From Campylobacter sp. RM12651 (GTDB lineage: Bacteria; Campylobacterota; Campylobacteria; Campylobacterales; Campylobacteraceae): DNA of 64,000 nucleotides. The notes under the pieces were generated by a model that was not told the origin of the DNA, did no database searches, and saw only the letters and a program-made list of their open reading frames with translations. The DNA lies in the NCBI RefSeq assembly GCF_022369475.1, contig NZ_CP059600.1, forward strand, positions 1,921,355-1,985,354. The letters are read 5' to 3'. The position numbers and the translations under genes are program-made. Positions 15,713 to 25,102 of the stretch are shown piece after piece; within the stretch, counting starts at the first letter, position 1; each line of letters opens with the position of its first letter.

Positions 15713-18301
15713 TTATGCTTTTACAGGTTCAGTGAATACTACGATTTCAGGTTTTTCGCCTTCAAATTTTTTGATATTTACTAAAGCTGTATGAGAGATA
15801 TTTCCGTTTGCAAGTTCGCTTGTTGGAATATCTATTGTTAGCACATTCGCACATCCGTATTTGCAATCATTATTATCATCAGGGTCATACCAGCCACCTT
15901 CTTGTAACACTACTACGCCTTTTAATACATCATTGCTTACAACTGCTCCTGCAATAACTTTACCACGAGCATTGAAAACCTCAACTAAATCTCCATTTTT
16001 AATACCTTTAGCCTTAGCATCTTCGCTATTGATTAAAATAGGCTCGTGCCCATTTACAGCATAAGTTTCTCTTAAACTTGTGTGGCATAGTTGTGAATGT
16101 AAGCGGCTCGTTGGATGCGGGCTAATCATATGAAATTCTGCGCTCTTTTCTTTCATACCAAGCCATTCAATTGGTTCAAACCACATAGGATGGGCTTTAC
16201 AATCTTTATAGTTCATTTTTTCAATAGTTTCACTATAAATCTCAATCAAACCACTCGGAGTTCCTAATGGATTTAAGATAGGGTCTTCTACGAAGTCTTT
16301 AAATCTAACGAACTCATAAGCATCTTGAGAAGCTTCAAATTTCAATGCTTTATTGTTTTCCCAAAACTCTTTAAATTCAGGCATTTCTACGCTTGTGCTT
16401 TTCTTAGCAGCGTTATAGTATTTTTCTATCATTTGCTCTGGAGTTTGATTTTCTGTATAAGCATTTACTAATTTTGTAGCTAACATTGCTGCATCTTTTT
16501 CACTTGCACCCTTGCTAATCGCACAAAGAGTTCCATAAACTTTAGCAAGTTCAACAAAGATTTGCATATCATCTTTACTCTCTTCAACTGGCATAACAGC
16601 AGCTTTCATAGGAACTATATGCATATTAGAATAATCCCCACTCATAGAAATATCATTTCTTTCATATTGGCTAGTTGTAGGTAATAATATATCAGCCATT
16701 CTAGCAGTTGGAGTCCAGTAAATCTCATTTACTACAACGGTTTTTAGCTTTTGCCAAGCTTTTTTTAGAGTTTTTAAATCTTGATGATGAACGAATGGGT
16801 TACCACCTACCCAATAAACAAAATCTATATCACTATAAGTAATTTTTTTGCCATTGTGGTCTATTGTTTTACCTGGGTTTAATAGCATATCAGCAATTCT
16901 TGCTACAGGAATTTCATTATCACTTGTCTTTGATAACCACTCAGGTAGATTTTCACCTGCACCACTATTTCCAGGTATAAATTTACCATTTTTATCAAAT
17001 GTTCCTTGTTTAACGCCCTTAAATACACCTTTATCCCAAAGACCATTCATACTAGCGTTAATTCCACCTACTATTGGAGCATTAGTTGTAGCAACACCAC
17101 CATTTGAATAATGATAGCTTAAACCAAATCCGCCACCATCTTTACCAATATGACCTAGCATTGCACATAAAGTTACAAGCATCCAATGAGGTTGCTCTCC
17201 GTGATGAGCTCTTTGCATACCCCAACCACTCATTACTAAACTTAGATTTTCTCTTAATTCCTTAGCTAAATTCTCAATTACACTTGCTTTAATTCCGCAA
17301 ATATTTTCAGCCCATTTGCTATCTTTTTTAACGCCATCAGTTTTACCCATTAAATAATCACTAAATTTATCAAATCCTATTGTGTAATTCTCCATAAATT
17401 CAGCATCATAAAGCTTATTATCAATTAAATATGTAGCCATACCCATCATCATTGCCACATCAGTATTTGGGCGTGGAGCTAACCACTCACCTTTACCTTC
17501 AAAGAATTTAACAGTTGAACTAGCTCTTGGGTCTATGCAAATTACTTTTATTTTGCTTTCTTTGATTTTTTCCATATATGCACGACCTTCGCCATCAGTT
17601 ACAGTCCAAGCAATTTTTAAAGTATCAATAGGATTTGCACCCCAAATAACTATAACTTTTGTATTTTCTAATACTAAATCCAAGTTAGTTTGTTGCTCAT
17701 AAACTTCAATAGAACCAACAACATGAGGCATAATAACTTGCGATGCACCAGTTGAGTAATCTCCTAATGAGCCTACAAATCCACCCGTTAAGTTCATAAA
17801 TCTATGAAGTAATATTCTTGAATTATGCACATTTCCGCTTGATTTCCAGCCATAGCTACCTGCAAAAATCCCATTAGCTCCTTTTTCATCATAAGTTCTT
17901 TTTAAACTTTCTGCAACTAATTTTAAAGCTTTATCCCAGCTTACCCTAACCCACTCATCTTTACCACGAAGTTCAGGTTTATTATCTAGTGGATTTTCTA
18001 AGAAACTTTTTCTAACATAAGGATATTTAACACGATTAGCATATACTAAATCAGGTGTGTAGTGTTGTAAATCATTTTTTAAATTCTTAGTTTGATTTGC
18101 ATCAAATGGCTCACTTTTTACTACCTTACCATCTTTTATAGTAAGTTTTAAAATACCCCAATGTGCACCCGTTACAACTTCGCCATTTTTTACTAAACCA
18201 CTAGCAACTGCTTTACTTTCAGCTCCTAATACATTTATAGGTGCAAAACTCATAGCACCAACTGCAGCTGAACCTTTTAAAAAACTTCTTCTATTTAGCA
18301 T
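15713..18301 (-). CDS. torA: Periplasmic TMAO/DMSO reductase, molybdopterin catalytic subunit
   Basis: 862 residues. A twin-arginine leader (RRSFLKG, Arg4-Arg5) marks export as a folded Mo enzyme. No N-terminal iron-sulfur cluster is present, as in TorA/BisC-type reductases. The probable Mo ligand is Ser183 in GDYSTGASQ. Other landmarks are SYGWKSSGNVHN, GANPIDTLK, WGMQRAHHGEQPHWM, and ILLPTTSQYERNDISMSGDY. It resembles the C. jejuni Cj0264c enzyme that reduces TMAO and DMSO under oxygen limitation. The cytochrome c gene 10 bp upstream supplies its electrons. Confidence 0.9.
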   Translation of the reverse strand: MLNRRSFLKGSAAVGAMSFAPINVLGAESKAVASGLVKNGEVVTGAHWGILKLTIKDGKVVKSEPFDANQTKNLKNDLQHYTPDLVYANRVKYPYVRKSFLENPLDNKPELRGKDEWVRVSWDKALKLVAESLKRTYDEKGANGIFAGSYGWKSSGNVHNSRILLHRFMNLTGGFVGSLGDYSTGASQVIMPHVVGSIEVYEQQTNLDLVLENTKVIVIWGANPIDTLKIAWTVTDGEGRAYMEKIKESKIKVICIDPRASSTVKFFEGKGEWLAPRPNTDVAMMMGMATYLIDNKLYDAEFMENYTIGFDKFSDYLMGKTDGVKKDSKWAENICGIKASVIENLAKELRENLSLVMSGWGMQRAHHGEQPHWMLVTLCAMLGHIGKDGGGFGLSYHYSNGGVATTNAPIVGGINASMNGLWDKGVFKGVKQGTFDKNGKFIPGNSGAGENLPEWLSKTSDNEIPVARIADMLLNPGKTIDHNGKKITYSDIDFVYWVGGNPFVHHQDLKTLKKAWQKLKTVVVNEIYWTPTARMADILLPTTSQYERNDISMSGDYSNMHIVPMKAAVMPVEESKDDMQIFVELAKVYGTLCAISKGASEKDAAMLATKLVNAYTENQTPEQMIEKYYNAAKKSTSVEMPEFKEFWENNKALKFEASQDAYEFVRFKDFVEDPILNPLGTPSGLIEIYSETIEKMNYKDCKAHPMWFEPIEWLGMKEKSAEFHMISPHPTSRLHSQLCHTSLRETYAVNGHEPILINSEDAKAKGIKNGDLVEVFNARGKVIAGAVVSNDVLKGVVVLQEGGWYDPDDNNDCKYGCANVLTIDIPTSELANGNISHTALVNIKKFEGEKPEIVVFTEPVKA

Positions 18302-18311
18302 AATGTCTCCT

Positions 18312-18878
18312 TTATTTCATATCTTTTGCATGTTTTTGTAGATATTGCACTACTAATTGTCTATCAGCTTTATCAATTCCTGTTCTAGTCTCCATTGCCT
18401 TAAATGTAGCTGGCCATTGATTTGCATTAAATTCACTAACAGGATGAAGTGGATGACAAATGCCACAATTTTCTTCAAACATAGCTTTACCTTTTTCAAA
18501 AAGTGGTTTTGCTGATTTTTCTAAATCTACTAGCTCATCTTTTTTAGCAAATACTTTAATACTAGCTAATTTAAAACCATTTTTTAATTCTTTTTCAACC
18601 TTAAAATCTACTTTAGCATTTTTACCAAATGCTGCTACTAAAATTCTATTTTTGTCATTAAAATATAAAATATTACCTTGATTAGGATTGTAATATCCTT
18701 TAATTTTAAGTTCAGCTAAATCGCCGTCTTTTACTATCTCAAAAGCATTAGTTGGAAGTAGTTTTCCTTCTGCTTTTTTCGCATCTACTGAAGTGTAAAG
18801 ATTAATAATTTTACCGCTAAATTGCTCTGCAGCAAATACTGAAGCCGCTAAAGCACAGCTTAAAAAAATCTTTTTCAT
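18312..18878 (-). CDS. Monohaem c-type cytochrome, electron donor to TorA
   Basis: 188 residues with a signal peptide (KKIFLSCALAASVFAAE) and one haem-binding motif CGICH at residues 138-142. The first 120 residues form a beta-rich region with no haem. The arrangement matches C. jejuni Cj0265c, encoded just upstream of Cj0264c and needed for TMAO/DMSO reduction. It acts in the periplasm and probably takes electrons from the quinol pool or another cytochrome. ATG follows AAGGAG. The roughly 220-bp gap upstream should hold the promoter of the pair. Confidence 0.88.
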   Translation of the reverse strand: MKKIFLSCALAASVFAAEQFSGKIINLYTSVDAKKAEGKLLPTNAFEIVKDGDLAELKIKGYYNPNQGNILYFNDKNRILVAAFGKNAKVDFKVEKELKNGFKLASIKVFAKKDELVDLEKSAKPLFEKGKAMFEENCGICHPLHPVSEFNANQWPATFKAMETRTGIDKADRQLVVQYLQKHAKDMK

Positions 18879-19057
18879 AAATCTCCTTAAAATAAAATTA
18901 ATTTTTAAAACTTGTTAAAAATTATAAAATTATTGCACTAAATAGTAAATAATTTTTATTCATAAAATATTTTATTGAATATTTAATTTGCCTTAGATTA
19001 AGGTGCTTGCTAAGAATAATTTTAGAATGCAAATATTATTTGGAATAATAATAAAAC

Positions 19058-19091
19058 TTAAGAATTTGAAAAATCACTTTCAAATTCTTAA
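19058..19091 (-). terminator. Terminator of dcd
   Basis: A perfect 14-bp stem (19058-19071 with 19078-19091) and a 6-base loop, eight bases beyond the dcd stop on the minus strand. It carries the AGAATTTGAAA sequence also seen in the hairpins near gltA and znuB. Confidence 0.75.
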
Positions 19092-19098
19092 AGATAAA

Positions 19099-19659
19099 TT
19101 ACTTTAAAACTTTTGGAAGAGTTATGCCTGTTTGATTTTGATATTTACCTTTTTTATCAGCATAAGAAGTAATGCAAGGCTCATCACCTTGTAAAAATAA
19201 CACTTGAGCTATACCTTCATTTGCATATATTTTTGCAGGTAGTGGAGTGGTGTTGCTAATTTCTATTGTAATATGACCGCAAAATCCAGGCTCAAAAGGT
19301 GTAACATTTACAATAATTCCACATCTTGCATAAGTGCTTTTACCAAGACAAATTGCTAATACATCTCTTGGCATTTTAAAATATTCAACCGTTCTTGCAA
19401 GTGCAAATGAATTCGCAGGAACAATACACTCATCACCTACGAAATCAACTACATTTTTATCATTAAAATCCTTAGGGTCAATCATAGTGCTATTTACATT
19501 TGTAAATATTTTAAACTCACGCCCAACACGAATATCATACCCATAACTAGAAAGTCCATAGCTAACCACATTTTTACCTACATTCTCTTCACAAAATGGA
19601 GTTATCATTTCGTGTTTTAATGCCATTTCTTTTATCCAAGCATCACTTTTTAGTCCCAT
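19099..19659 (-). CDS. dcd: dCTP deaminase
   Basis: Deaminates dCTP to dUTP, feeding dTMP synthesis. 186 residues, the usual length of the trimeric enzyme. Motifs seen are [47 protein letters not shown] with the catalytic Glu, and the C-terminal [16 protein letters not shown] that closes over the nucleotide. ATG follows AAAGGAT. It stands alone with a strong terminator. Confidence 0.95.
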   Translation of the reverse strand: MGLKSDAWIKEMALKHEMITPFCEENVGKNVVSYGLSSYGYDIRVGREFKIFTNVNSTMIDPKDFNDKNVVDFVGDECIVPANSFALARTVEYFKMPRDVLAICLGKSTYARCGIIVNVTPFEPGFCGHITIEISNTTPLPAKIYANEGIAQVLFLQGDEPCITSYADKKGKYQNQTGITLPKVLK

Positions 19660-19756
19660 TCATATCCTTTTTATGATTTTTAACTATTATACATTTAATT
19701 TTTAATATAGGTTTTATTTTATTATTAGATGAAATTTATGAATTTAAAGGAAGATT

Positions 19757-20179
19757 ATGTTAAGTGCAAGAAATATATTAAAAATACAAATAACTAAAGT
19801 TGAGAGTTCGCCTATTATTTCATTAGTTACTGCAAAATTAGAAAACAATAAAACAATCAAATCTTTAATAACTACAGAAAGTGTAGATGATTTAAATCTA
19901 AAAATAAATGATAATGCTATAGCAGTATTTAAAGCAAATTCTGTAATTGTTAGCAAAAACGAATGTGCTACTCGTTTAAGTAGTGCAAATGAACTAAATG
20001 GCAAAATCGTAAGTATAAAAAATGGTTCGGTATATAGCATAATAGAAATTAATTGTAATGGAATTTTAATTACAGCTAGCATAACCAACGATAGTGCAAA
20101 TAAGATGGATTTAAATATAAGTGATAATGTAAATGTTTTAATAAAAGCGAGTGATATTTTAATAGGAATTAAAGAATAA
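19757..20179 (+). CDS. Two-domain molybdate-binding Mop (TOBE) protein
   Basis: 140 residues made of two repeats of about 68: the first MLSARNILKIQITKVE...VSKN, the second SSANELNGKIVSIKNGSVYSIIEIN...SDILIGIKE. Each has the Mop/TOBE fold used by molbindins and by the C-terminal half of ModE for binding molybdate. The start SARN(I/Q)L is typical. A role in molybdate storage or sensing is likely, perhaps supplying the ligand domain missing from the short ModE-like protein at 12568-12912. ATG follows AAGGAAGATT. Confidence 0.85.
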   Translation: MLSARNILKIQITKVESSPIISLVTAKLENNKTIKSLITTESVDDLNLKINDNAIAVFKANSVIVSKNECATRLSSANELNGKIVSIKNGSVYSIIEINCNGILITASITNDSANKMDLNISDNVNVLIKASDILIGIKE

Positions 20180-20182
20180 AAT

Positions 20183-20968
20183 ATGAAAATATTTTTAAAC
20201 TGGCTAATAAGTGAGATTAAATCAAATGAAAGATCTTTCATAGCTTTTTCTTTTTCTATTAAAAAATTAAATATTTATTATTATTTATTTTTTGCTTTAT
20301 ACTTGCTTATAAAACCTGATAATATCACTAAAATATTTCGTATATTTATAGATGAAAAAGCAGTATATGATGATATATTTTTATTAATTCCTTTTGCAGG
20401 ACTTCAGATTATTTCTTTTGTGATATTTATCCCATCTTTTATAGTGGTTTTATTTAGCTTATTAATTGATAAAAATAAAATCAATCTTGCTTGTGAATTA
20501 GAAGATTTTTTCAAGGCTTTGTTTTATGCGTTTATATTTGTATTTTGCATATTTTGTGCCTTAAGTTTTATTAGCCAATCTAACGAGCTTTTCTTTATTT
20601 GTTTAATGGCATTTGTATTTATATCTATATTATTATTTATAATTGCTAAAGATAATTTATATTATTTTTTTAGCATTATTTTATATCTTACTTGCTCGTT
20701 ACTTCTTTATGAGCTCATAGATATTTTTTATATTTTAGTTTCTTTTTTGATTTTACTTATAATTTCAATTTATATAAGGCTTAGAAGTATTTATTTATTT
20801 TTATTATCAATGCCTTTGATACTTCATTATTTTATAGAATTTGCACATAGTTATTTTGCAAGCAGTAAAGGTGTGATAAATGCTTTAAGTGAGTTGTTTA
20901 TTACTTTGGCTATATTTATTTTGATTTTTGCATATGATAAAAGAATTAGGCTAGAAAATCTAGCCTAA
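20183..20968 (+). CDS. Multi-spanning membrane protein of unknown function
   Basis: 261 residues, very rich in Phe, Ile and Leu, with about seven hydrophobic segments and few charged residues outside the first 30 and last 10. I recognise no family; the topology is somewhat like Yip1-type proteins, but no motif supports this. It begins three bases after the Mop gene stop and is probably co-transcribed with it, though nothing links it to molybdenum. A hairpin spans its last codons. Confidence 0.65.
   Translation: MKIFLNWLISEIKSNERSFIAFSFSIKKLNIYYYLFFALYLLIKPDNITKIFRIFIDEKAVYDDIFLLIPFAGLQIISFVIFIPSFIVVLFSLLIDKNKINLACELEDFFKALFYAFIFVFCIFCALSFISQSNELFFICLMAFVFISILLFIIAKDNLYYFFSIILYLTCSLLLYELIDIFYILVSFLILLIISIYIRLRSIYLFLLSMPLILHYFIEFAHSYFASSKGVINALSELFITLAIFILIFAYDKRIRLENLA
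20946..20968. terminator. Bidirectional hairpin between membrane protein and rpsR
   Basis: 10-bp perfect stem (20946-20955 with 20959-20968) and 3-base loop, overlapping the end of the plus-strand gene and 3 bases past the rpsR stop on the minus strand. It suits convergent transcripts. Confidence 0.7.
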
Positions 20969-20971
20969 GAA

Positions 20972-21232
20972 TTATAGACCTTCAAACGGATTTGTAACTA
21001 CGTTTTTGCGGTCGCATACATAAGGAATTAAAGCAACTGCTCTTGCTCTTTTAATAGCTAGCTCAACCATTTCTTGGTGTTTTTTGCTTGTTCCTGTTAA
21101 TCTTCTTGGCATTATTTTAAAACGCTCTGATAATGCGTGTTTTAATAATGCTGTATCTTTATAATCAATAAAATCAACTTTTGCTTCTGTAAATTTGCAA
21201 TATTTTCTTGAATACTTTCTTTTTTCTGCCAT
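20972..21232 (-). CDS. rpsR: 30S ribosomal protein S18
   Basis: 86 residues with [27 protein letters not shown], the conserved body of S18, and the [29 protein letters not shown] end that binds S6 and 16S rRNA. Last gene of the rpsF-ssb-rpsR operon, 10 bp after ssb. ATG follows AAAGGATAAATT. Confidence 0.97.
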   Translation of the reverse strand: MAEKRKYSRKYCKFTEAKVDFIDYKDTALLKHALSERFKIMPRRLTGTSKKHQEMVELAIKRARAVALIPYVCDRKNVVTNPFEGL

Positions 21233-21242
21233 AATTTATCCT

Positions 21243-21767
21243 TTAAAATGGTATCTCTGCATCATCTGCCGAGTTATAATTATAATTATTTCTTTCTTCA
21301 GCAAAATTATTTTGTCTTTGATAATTCTGCTCTTCTCTTGCATAATTATTTTGTTGATAATTATTTTGAGTAGGTCTATTGTAGTTATTATTTGCTTGAT
21401 AATTGTTTCTAGGAGCATTATTATTTTGCATTTCATCAGGTTTGTTGTCTAACATTTCCATATTTTCAACTACAAGTTGAATTTTTGAACGATTTTGATT
21501 GGTTGCTGTATCTACCCAAGTTTGTTGTTGTAAATAGCCTTCAACCATTAGTTTTGAACCTTTTCTTAAATATTGTCCTACAATTTCTGCTAATCTAGCA
21601 TAAAACACTACATCTATAAATAAAGTTTCTTCTATTCTTTCGCCTGTGTTTGAGCTTCTATATCTACTAACAGCCATTGCATTATTTACTACCGCACTAC
21701 CTGTTGTACTAATAGTTTTTATTTCTACATCTCTTACCAAACGACCTATTAGAATAACCTTATTCAT
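21243..21767 (-). CDS. ssb: Single-stranded DNA-binding protein
   Basis: 174 residues. The OB fold (1-110) opens MNKVILIGRLVRDVEIK and has SRYRS, LFIDVVFYARLAEIVGQYLRKGSKLMVEG. A linker of about 50 residues is built from Asn, Gln and Tyr (NNYNRPTQNNYQQ), and the acidic tip DDAEIPF is the docking site for SSB partners. Between rpsF and rpsR as in most bacteria. ATG follows AAAGGATAAG. Confidence 0.97.
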   Translation of the reverse strand: MNKVILIGRLVRDVEIKTISTTGSAVVNNAMAVSRYRSSNTGERIEETLFIDVVFYARLAEIVGQYLRKGSKLMVEGYLQQQTWVDTATNQNRSKIQLVVENMEMLDNKPDEMQNNNAPRNNYQANNNYNRPTQNNYQQNNYAREEQNYQRQNNFAEERNNYNYNSADDAEIPF

Positions 21768-21777
21768 ATCTTATCCT

Positions 21778-22161
21778 TTATTCTGCTGGAGTTTCAGCCT
21801 TAGTTTCTTTTTTGCTTTCTTTTTTACCTAATCTTTTGCCTTGAGAAAGTATTTCCCACGCAGCGATTTCGCGTCTGTTTTCGTATTTAACGATTAAAAA
21901 TCTAATTACATCTTCAGTGATTTTTAAAACACGCTCAAGTTCTTTAATTAATGAACCTGGAGCTTTAAAATATATTACATAATATACGCCACGCTCATAT
22001 TTATCAATTTGGTAAGCTAATTTTCTAGTACCCATTTCAATAGTATTTGCAATTTCAGCACCATTTTTTACTAGAGTTTCTTTAACAAACTCAACTCTTG
22101 CTTTTAATTCTTCATCAGTTAGCGTTGGCTTTGCGATGAATAAAACCTCATAATGTCTCAT
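21778..22161 (-). CDS. rpsF: 30S ribosomal protein S6
   Basis: 127 residues. [18 protein letters not shown], then [20 protein letters not shown] and [14 protein letters not shown] are the S6 core; the tail after 105 is Lys/Glu rich. S6 pairs with S18 on the platform of the small subunit. First gene of rpsF-ssb-rpsR. ATG follows AAAGGAGAATC. Confidence 0.97.
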   Translation of the reverse strand: MRHYEVLFIAKPTLTDEELKARVEFVKETLVKNGAEIANTIEMGTRKLAYQIDKYERGVYYVIYFKAPGSLIKELERVLKITEDVIRFLIVKYENRREIAAWEILSQGKRLGKKESKKETKAETPAE

Positions 22162-22251
22162 GATTCTCCTTTTGGATATTAAGCCTAGATTTACTAAGCA
22201 AGGAATTTTGCATAAAGCAAGGCTTGATTTTAGCAGTTTAATCTTAATATT

Positions 22252-23199
22252 TTATGAGTTTATTAAAAAATATATTTTTAAAAGATTTGAATATGCTATT
22301 TCTTTTGAAGAATTATTGTTATTTAGTTTTAATTCATATTCAGCGTTTAATAAAATTGCGAAAATTTCTTCATAAAAATTAGATAATTTTCTAGCTTGAT
22401 TTTCTAATTCTACGCAAACTTGTCTTGGTGGAGTGTAACCAAAGGCTATTTTATAATCAATTCTACCATTTGTTTTTAGATTTGCACTTATTGTAAAAAG
22501 TCTTATTAAACTTGAATAAAGTTTATTGATTAAAGCGATTTCATCTTCATTTTCTAAGATTTTATAAATATATTCATTTGGCTCTTTTGTCTTTAAAAAA
22601 TTACTTAAAAAATCATCAAACCCTAAAGCATTATCGCTTTCTAAATGCTCTTTAATAGTGCTTAAATCTAGTGTTTGATTTTTATATTTTAAAAGCTCAC
22701 AACCTGCTTTAAATATATCAAATTCATAATTTTTTTGAAGATATTGCAAGGCTTCTTCACTAGCATTTATTTTATAAAAATTAGTAATTTCTTTTAATAA
22801 AGCAATTTGCTCAAAGCTAGTCTTTTTCTCAAAAAATCTAACAAAATTATTATTAATACTTAATTCTAAATCTTTTAAAGCTTTTCCATCATAAATAGCT
22901 AATATTAATTGATTTTCACTATTAATATGTTTTAGAATTTCTTTTAAATCCTTACTTGAAATTCCTTTTTCAAATTCCAAAATCAATTGCTTAGAACTAG
23001 CAAATAACGAACTCTCACTTAAAAAATCAACAGCTTTATTTAATTTATAATCGCTATCTCTTAAAATCAGCCTTTCATCGTATTTTTTCAGACTTTTTAT
23101 GATTTCTAAGTTTATAAATATGCTTAATCTACACGCCCCATAAAGCATAAAGGCATTAGGAAGATTGTTTTTTATTTTGTTAAATTCTGCTTCATACAT
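22252..23199 (-). CDS. holA: DNA polymerase III subunit delta
   Basis: 315 residues. Clamp-loader delta opens the sliding clamp. The N-terminus MYEAEFNKIKNNLPNAFMLYG and the LILEFEKGISSKDLKE / QLILAIYDGKAL segments follow the delta fold; the C-terminal helical collar carries FLSNFLKTKEPNEYIYKIL and IAFGYTPPRQVCVELE. Divergent from E. coli HolA, as usual in this group. The start overlaps the end of rnr by 8 bp. The order holA-rnr followed by ilvC matches C. jejuni. Confidence 0.8.
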   Translation of the reverse strand: MYEAEFNKIKNNLPNAFMLYGACRLSIFINLEIIKSLKKYDERLILRDSDYKLNKAVDFLSESSLFASSKQLILEFEKGISSKDLKEILKHINSENQLILAIYDGKALKDLELSINNNFVRFFEKKTSFEQIALLKEITNFYKINASEEALQYLQKNYEFDIFKAGCELLKYKNQTLDLSTIKEHLESDNALGFDDFLSNFLKTKEPNEYIYKILENEDEIALINKLYSSLIRLFTISANLKTNGRIDYKIAFGYTPPRQVCVELENQARKLSNFYEEIFAILLNAEYELKLNNNNSSKEIAYSNLLKIYFLINS

Positions 23200-25102
23200 C
23201 TTTAACTATCCTAGCAAAAACCTTAGCGCTTATTAAATCTACTTCATAAATCTCAACTAAAACCCTAGAAAATAAAGTTACATTAGGATTTGCAATAAAT
23301 ATCCTTGCACCCTTAAACTCATCATCTAAAACACCTATTGTAATATCTTCGTTTTTAGTGATTTTTACATAAAATCTTTTACCAATATTTTTATGAAAAT
23401 ATCTTGCATAAACCCTATCACAAAAATCCATTGCCACCTTATCAGCTTCTCTTTCAAGATTACTAACTTCAAAACATTTATTCTCAAGGTTCGTGCTAAG
23501 GTATGTAAATAGTTTATCTTGATTTTTCATAAGAGCTTTTAATAATCTATGCAAAATCAAATCCGAATATCTTCTAATAGGACTTGTAAAATGCGAATAC
23601 CTTTCAAATCCTAATGCAAAATGCCCTTTATTTTCATGTCCATATTCAGCTTTTTTAAATGAACGAATGATGATTTTATCTACTTCAGCACGGATATTTA
23701 ATTCATCTGCTAAGCTCTGAATATTTTTGATATTTTCATAGATATTTTCTCCACCACTAAAATCAAGTCCTAATAATTGCAATTCTTCATACATAGCAGC
23801 GATTTTATTGTAATTTGGGCTTTGATGATTTCTAAAAATAGCTAAATCAGGGCACATTTTAGCCGCTGCTTTATTAGCAAGTAGCATACAATCCTCAATC
23901 AATTGATGAGACCTTGTTGATTGCTCGTAATATGTCTTAGTAATTTGCCAGTCGCTATCAATCTCCATTCTTAGCTCTTCTGTTAAAAAATTAAAACCTT
24001 TATTTAATCTAGCGTTTCTTATCTTTTTTGTAAGCTCATTTAAAGAATATAAATAATTGCATTCTTTTAAATCAGTTTTTTTGTCTAAATACTCATCTAC
24101 TTCATCGTAATTAAATCTTCTTTTTGAATTAATTATGCCTTCATAGATTTCTTCTTTTATTACTTTTGCACCTTCAAAATATATTTTAAAACCAAAGCAA
24201 AGCCTGTCTTCATTTGGGTTTAAAGAACAAATTCCCTCACTTAAAACTCTTGGCAACATAGGAATGCTTTTATGTGGAAAATATATACTAAATCCACGCT
24301 TTAAAGCTTCGTTATCTAAAGCACTAAAAGCCCTTACATATTCGCTTACATCAGCAATTGCTACATATAAAATCTGATTTTTTTCATCAAAATAAATAGC
24401 ATCATCAAAATCTTTTGCGTGAATTGGGTCTATCGTGCAAAATGGCAAATGCCTTAAATCAAGTCTATCAGGATAAAAACTAGCATCAACACTGCCACTA
24501 TAAGCATTTGCTTCATCTAAACACGCTTTATCAAATTCTTCAGTTTTATTAAATAAAGCCATAGAGATTTTTTCATCTACTTTTTCATCACTAATATGCC
24601 CTAGCACTTCTACTACATTTGAACTTGCATTATCAATCTTTAAAATAGTGCCAACAGGTAAGGCTTTTAATGATTTTTGAGACACACTAAGTTGTCTTAA
24701 AAGTCCTGTTTTAAAGCATTTTCCAAATACTACATTTTTTAGCATTTGAGTAATAACTAAAGAAAATTCTTCTTCTCTTTTTAAGACAAGTATTACAGCA
24801 GCACTTGGGCGACCTTTTTGCTTTTTAATCTTTTTTGCAATTACAATATCGCCGTATCTTGCTGAATGTAAGTCTTTTGATTTTATGAGTAAATCTCGCT
24901 CTAAAAACGACGCTTGTAAAAATCCATCGCCTTTAGAATTTATATCCATTTTGCCATAATAAAATCCATTATTAAAATAGATTTTATTATTGTATTCGCT
25001 TACTATTTTTTCTGTTAATAAGACTTTAATTATTTCTTTTTGTTTTGAATTAGCATTAAGCTTATTAAAACCTTGCCTAATGTTTTCTAAAAACTCAAGC
25101 AT
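23192..25102 (-). CDS. rnr: Ribonuclease R / RNase II-family exoribonuclease
   Basis: 636 residues, shorter than E. coli RNase R. It has an N-terminal cold-shock-type region (GKMDINSKGDGFLQ), a central RNB domain with CTIDPIHAKDFDDAIYF holding the metal-binding aspartates, the YADVSEYV-like IADVSEYVR, and FTSPIRRYSDLILHR. The last 65 residues form a short S1-like domain. It degrades RNA 3' to 5', including structured RNA and tRNA/rRNA precursors. Overlaps both neighbours by 8 bp. Confidence 0.93.
   Translation of the reverse strand: MLEFLENIRQGFNKLNANSKQKEIIKVLLTEKIVSEYNNKIYFNNGFYYGKMDINSKGDGFLQASFLERDLLIKSKDLHSARYGDIVIAKKIKKQKGRPSAAVILVLKREEEFSLVITQMLKNVVFGKCFKTGLLRQLSVSQKSLKALPVGTILKIDNASSNVVEVLGHISDEKVDEKISMALFNKTEEFDKACLDEANAYSGSVDASFYPDRLDLRHLPFCTIDPIHAKDFDDAIYFDEKNQILYVAIADVSEYVRAFSALDNEALKRGFSIYFPHKSIPMLPRVLSEGICSLNPNEDRLCFGFKIYFEGAKVIKEEIYEGIINSKRRFNYDEVDEYLDKKTDLKECNYLYSLNELTKKIRNARLNKGFNFLTEELRMEIDSDWQITKTYYEQSTRSHQLIEDCMLLANKAAAKMCPDLAIFRNHQSPNYNKIAAMYEELQLLGLDFSGGENIYENIKNIQSLADELNIRAEVDKIIIRSFKKAEYGHENKGHFALGFERYSHFTSPIRRYSDLILHRLLKALMKNQDKLFTYLSTNLENKCFEVSNLEREADKVAMDFCDRVYARYFHKNIGKRFYVKITKNEDITIGVLDDEFKGARIFIANPNVTLFSRVLVEIYEVDLISAKVFARIVKDV

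Noticed and set aside
19744-20241. 165-codon open frame on the minus strand
   Set aside because: It lies wholly opposite the Mop gene, is unusually Leu/Ile/Phe rich as antisense frames of AT-rich genes are, has no ribosome site, and the plus-strand frame shows two clear Mop repeats.
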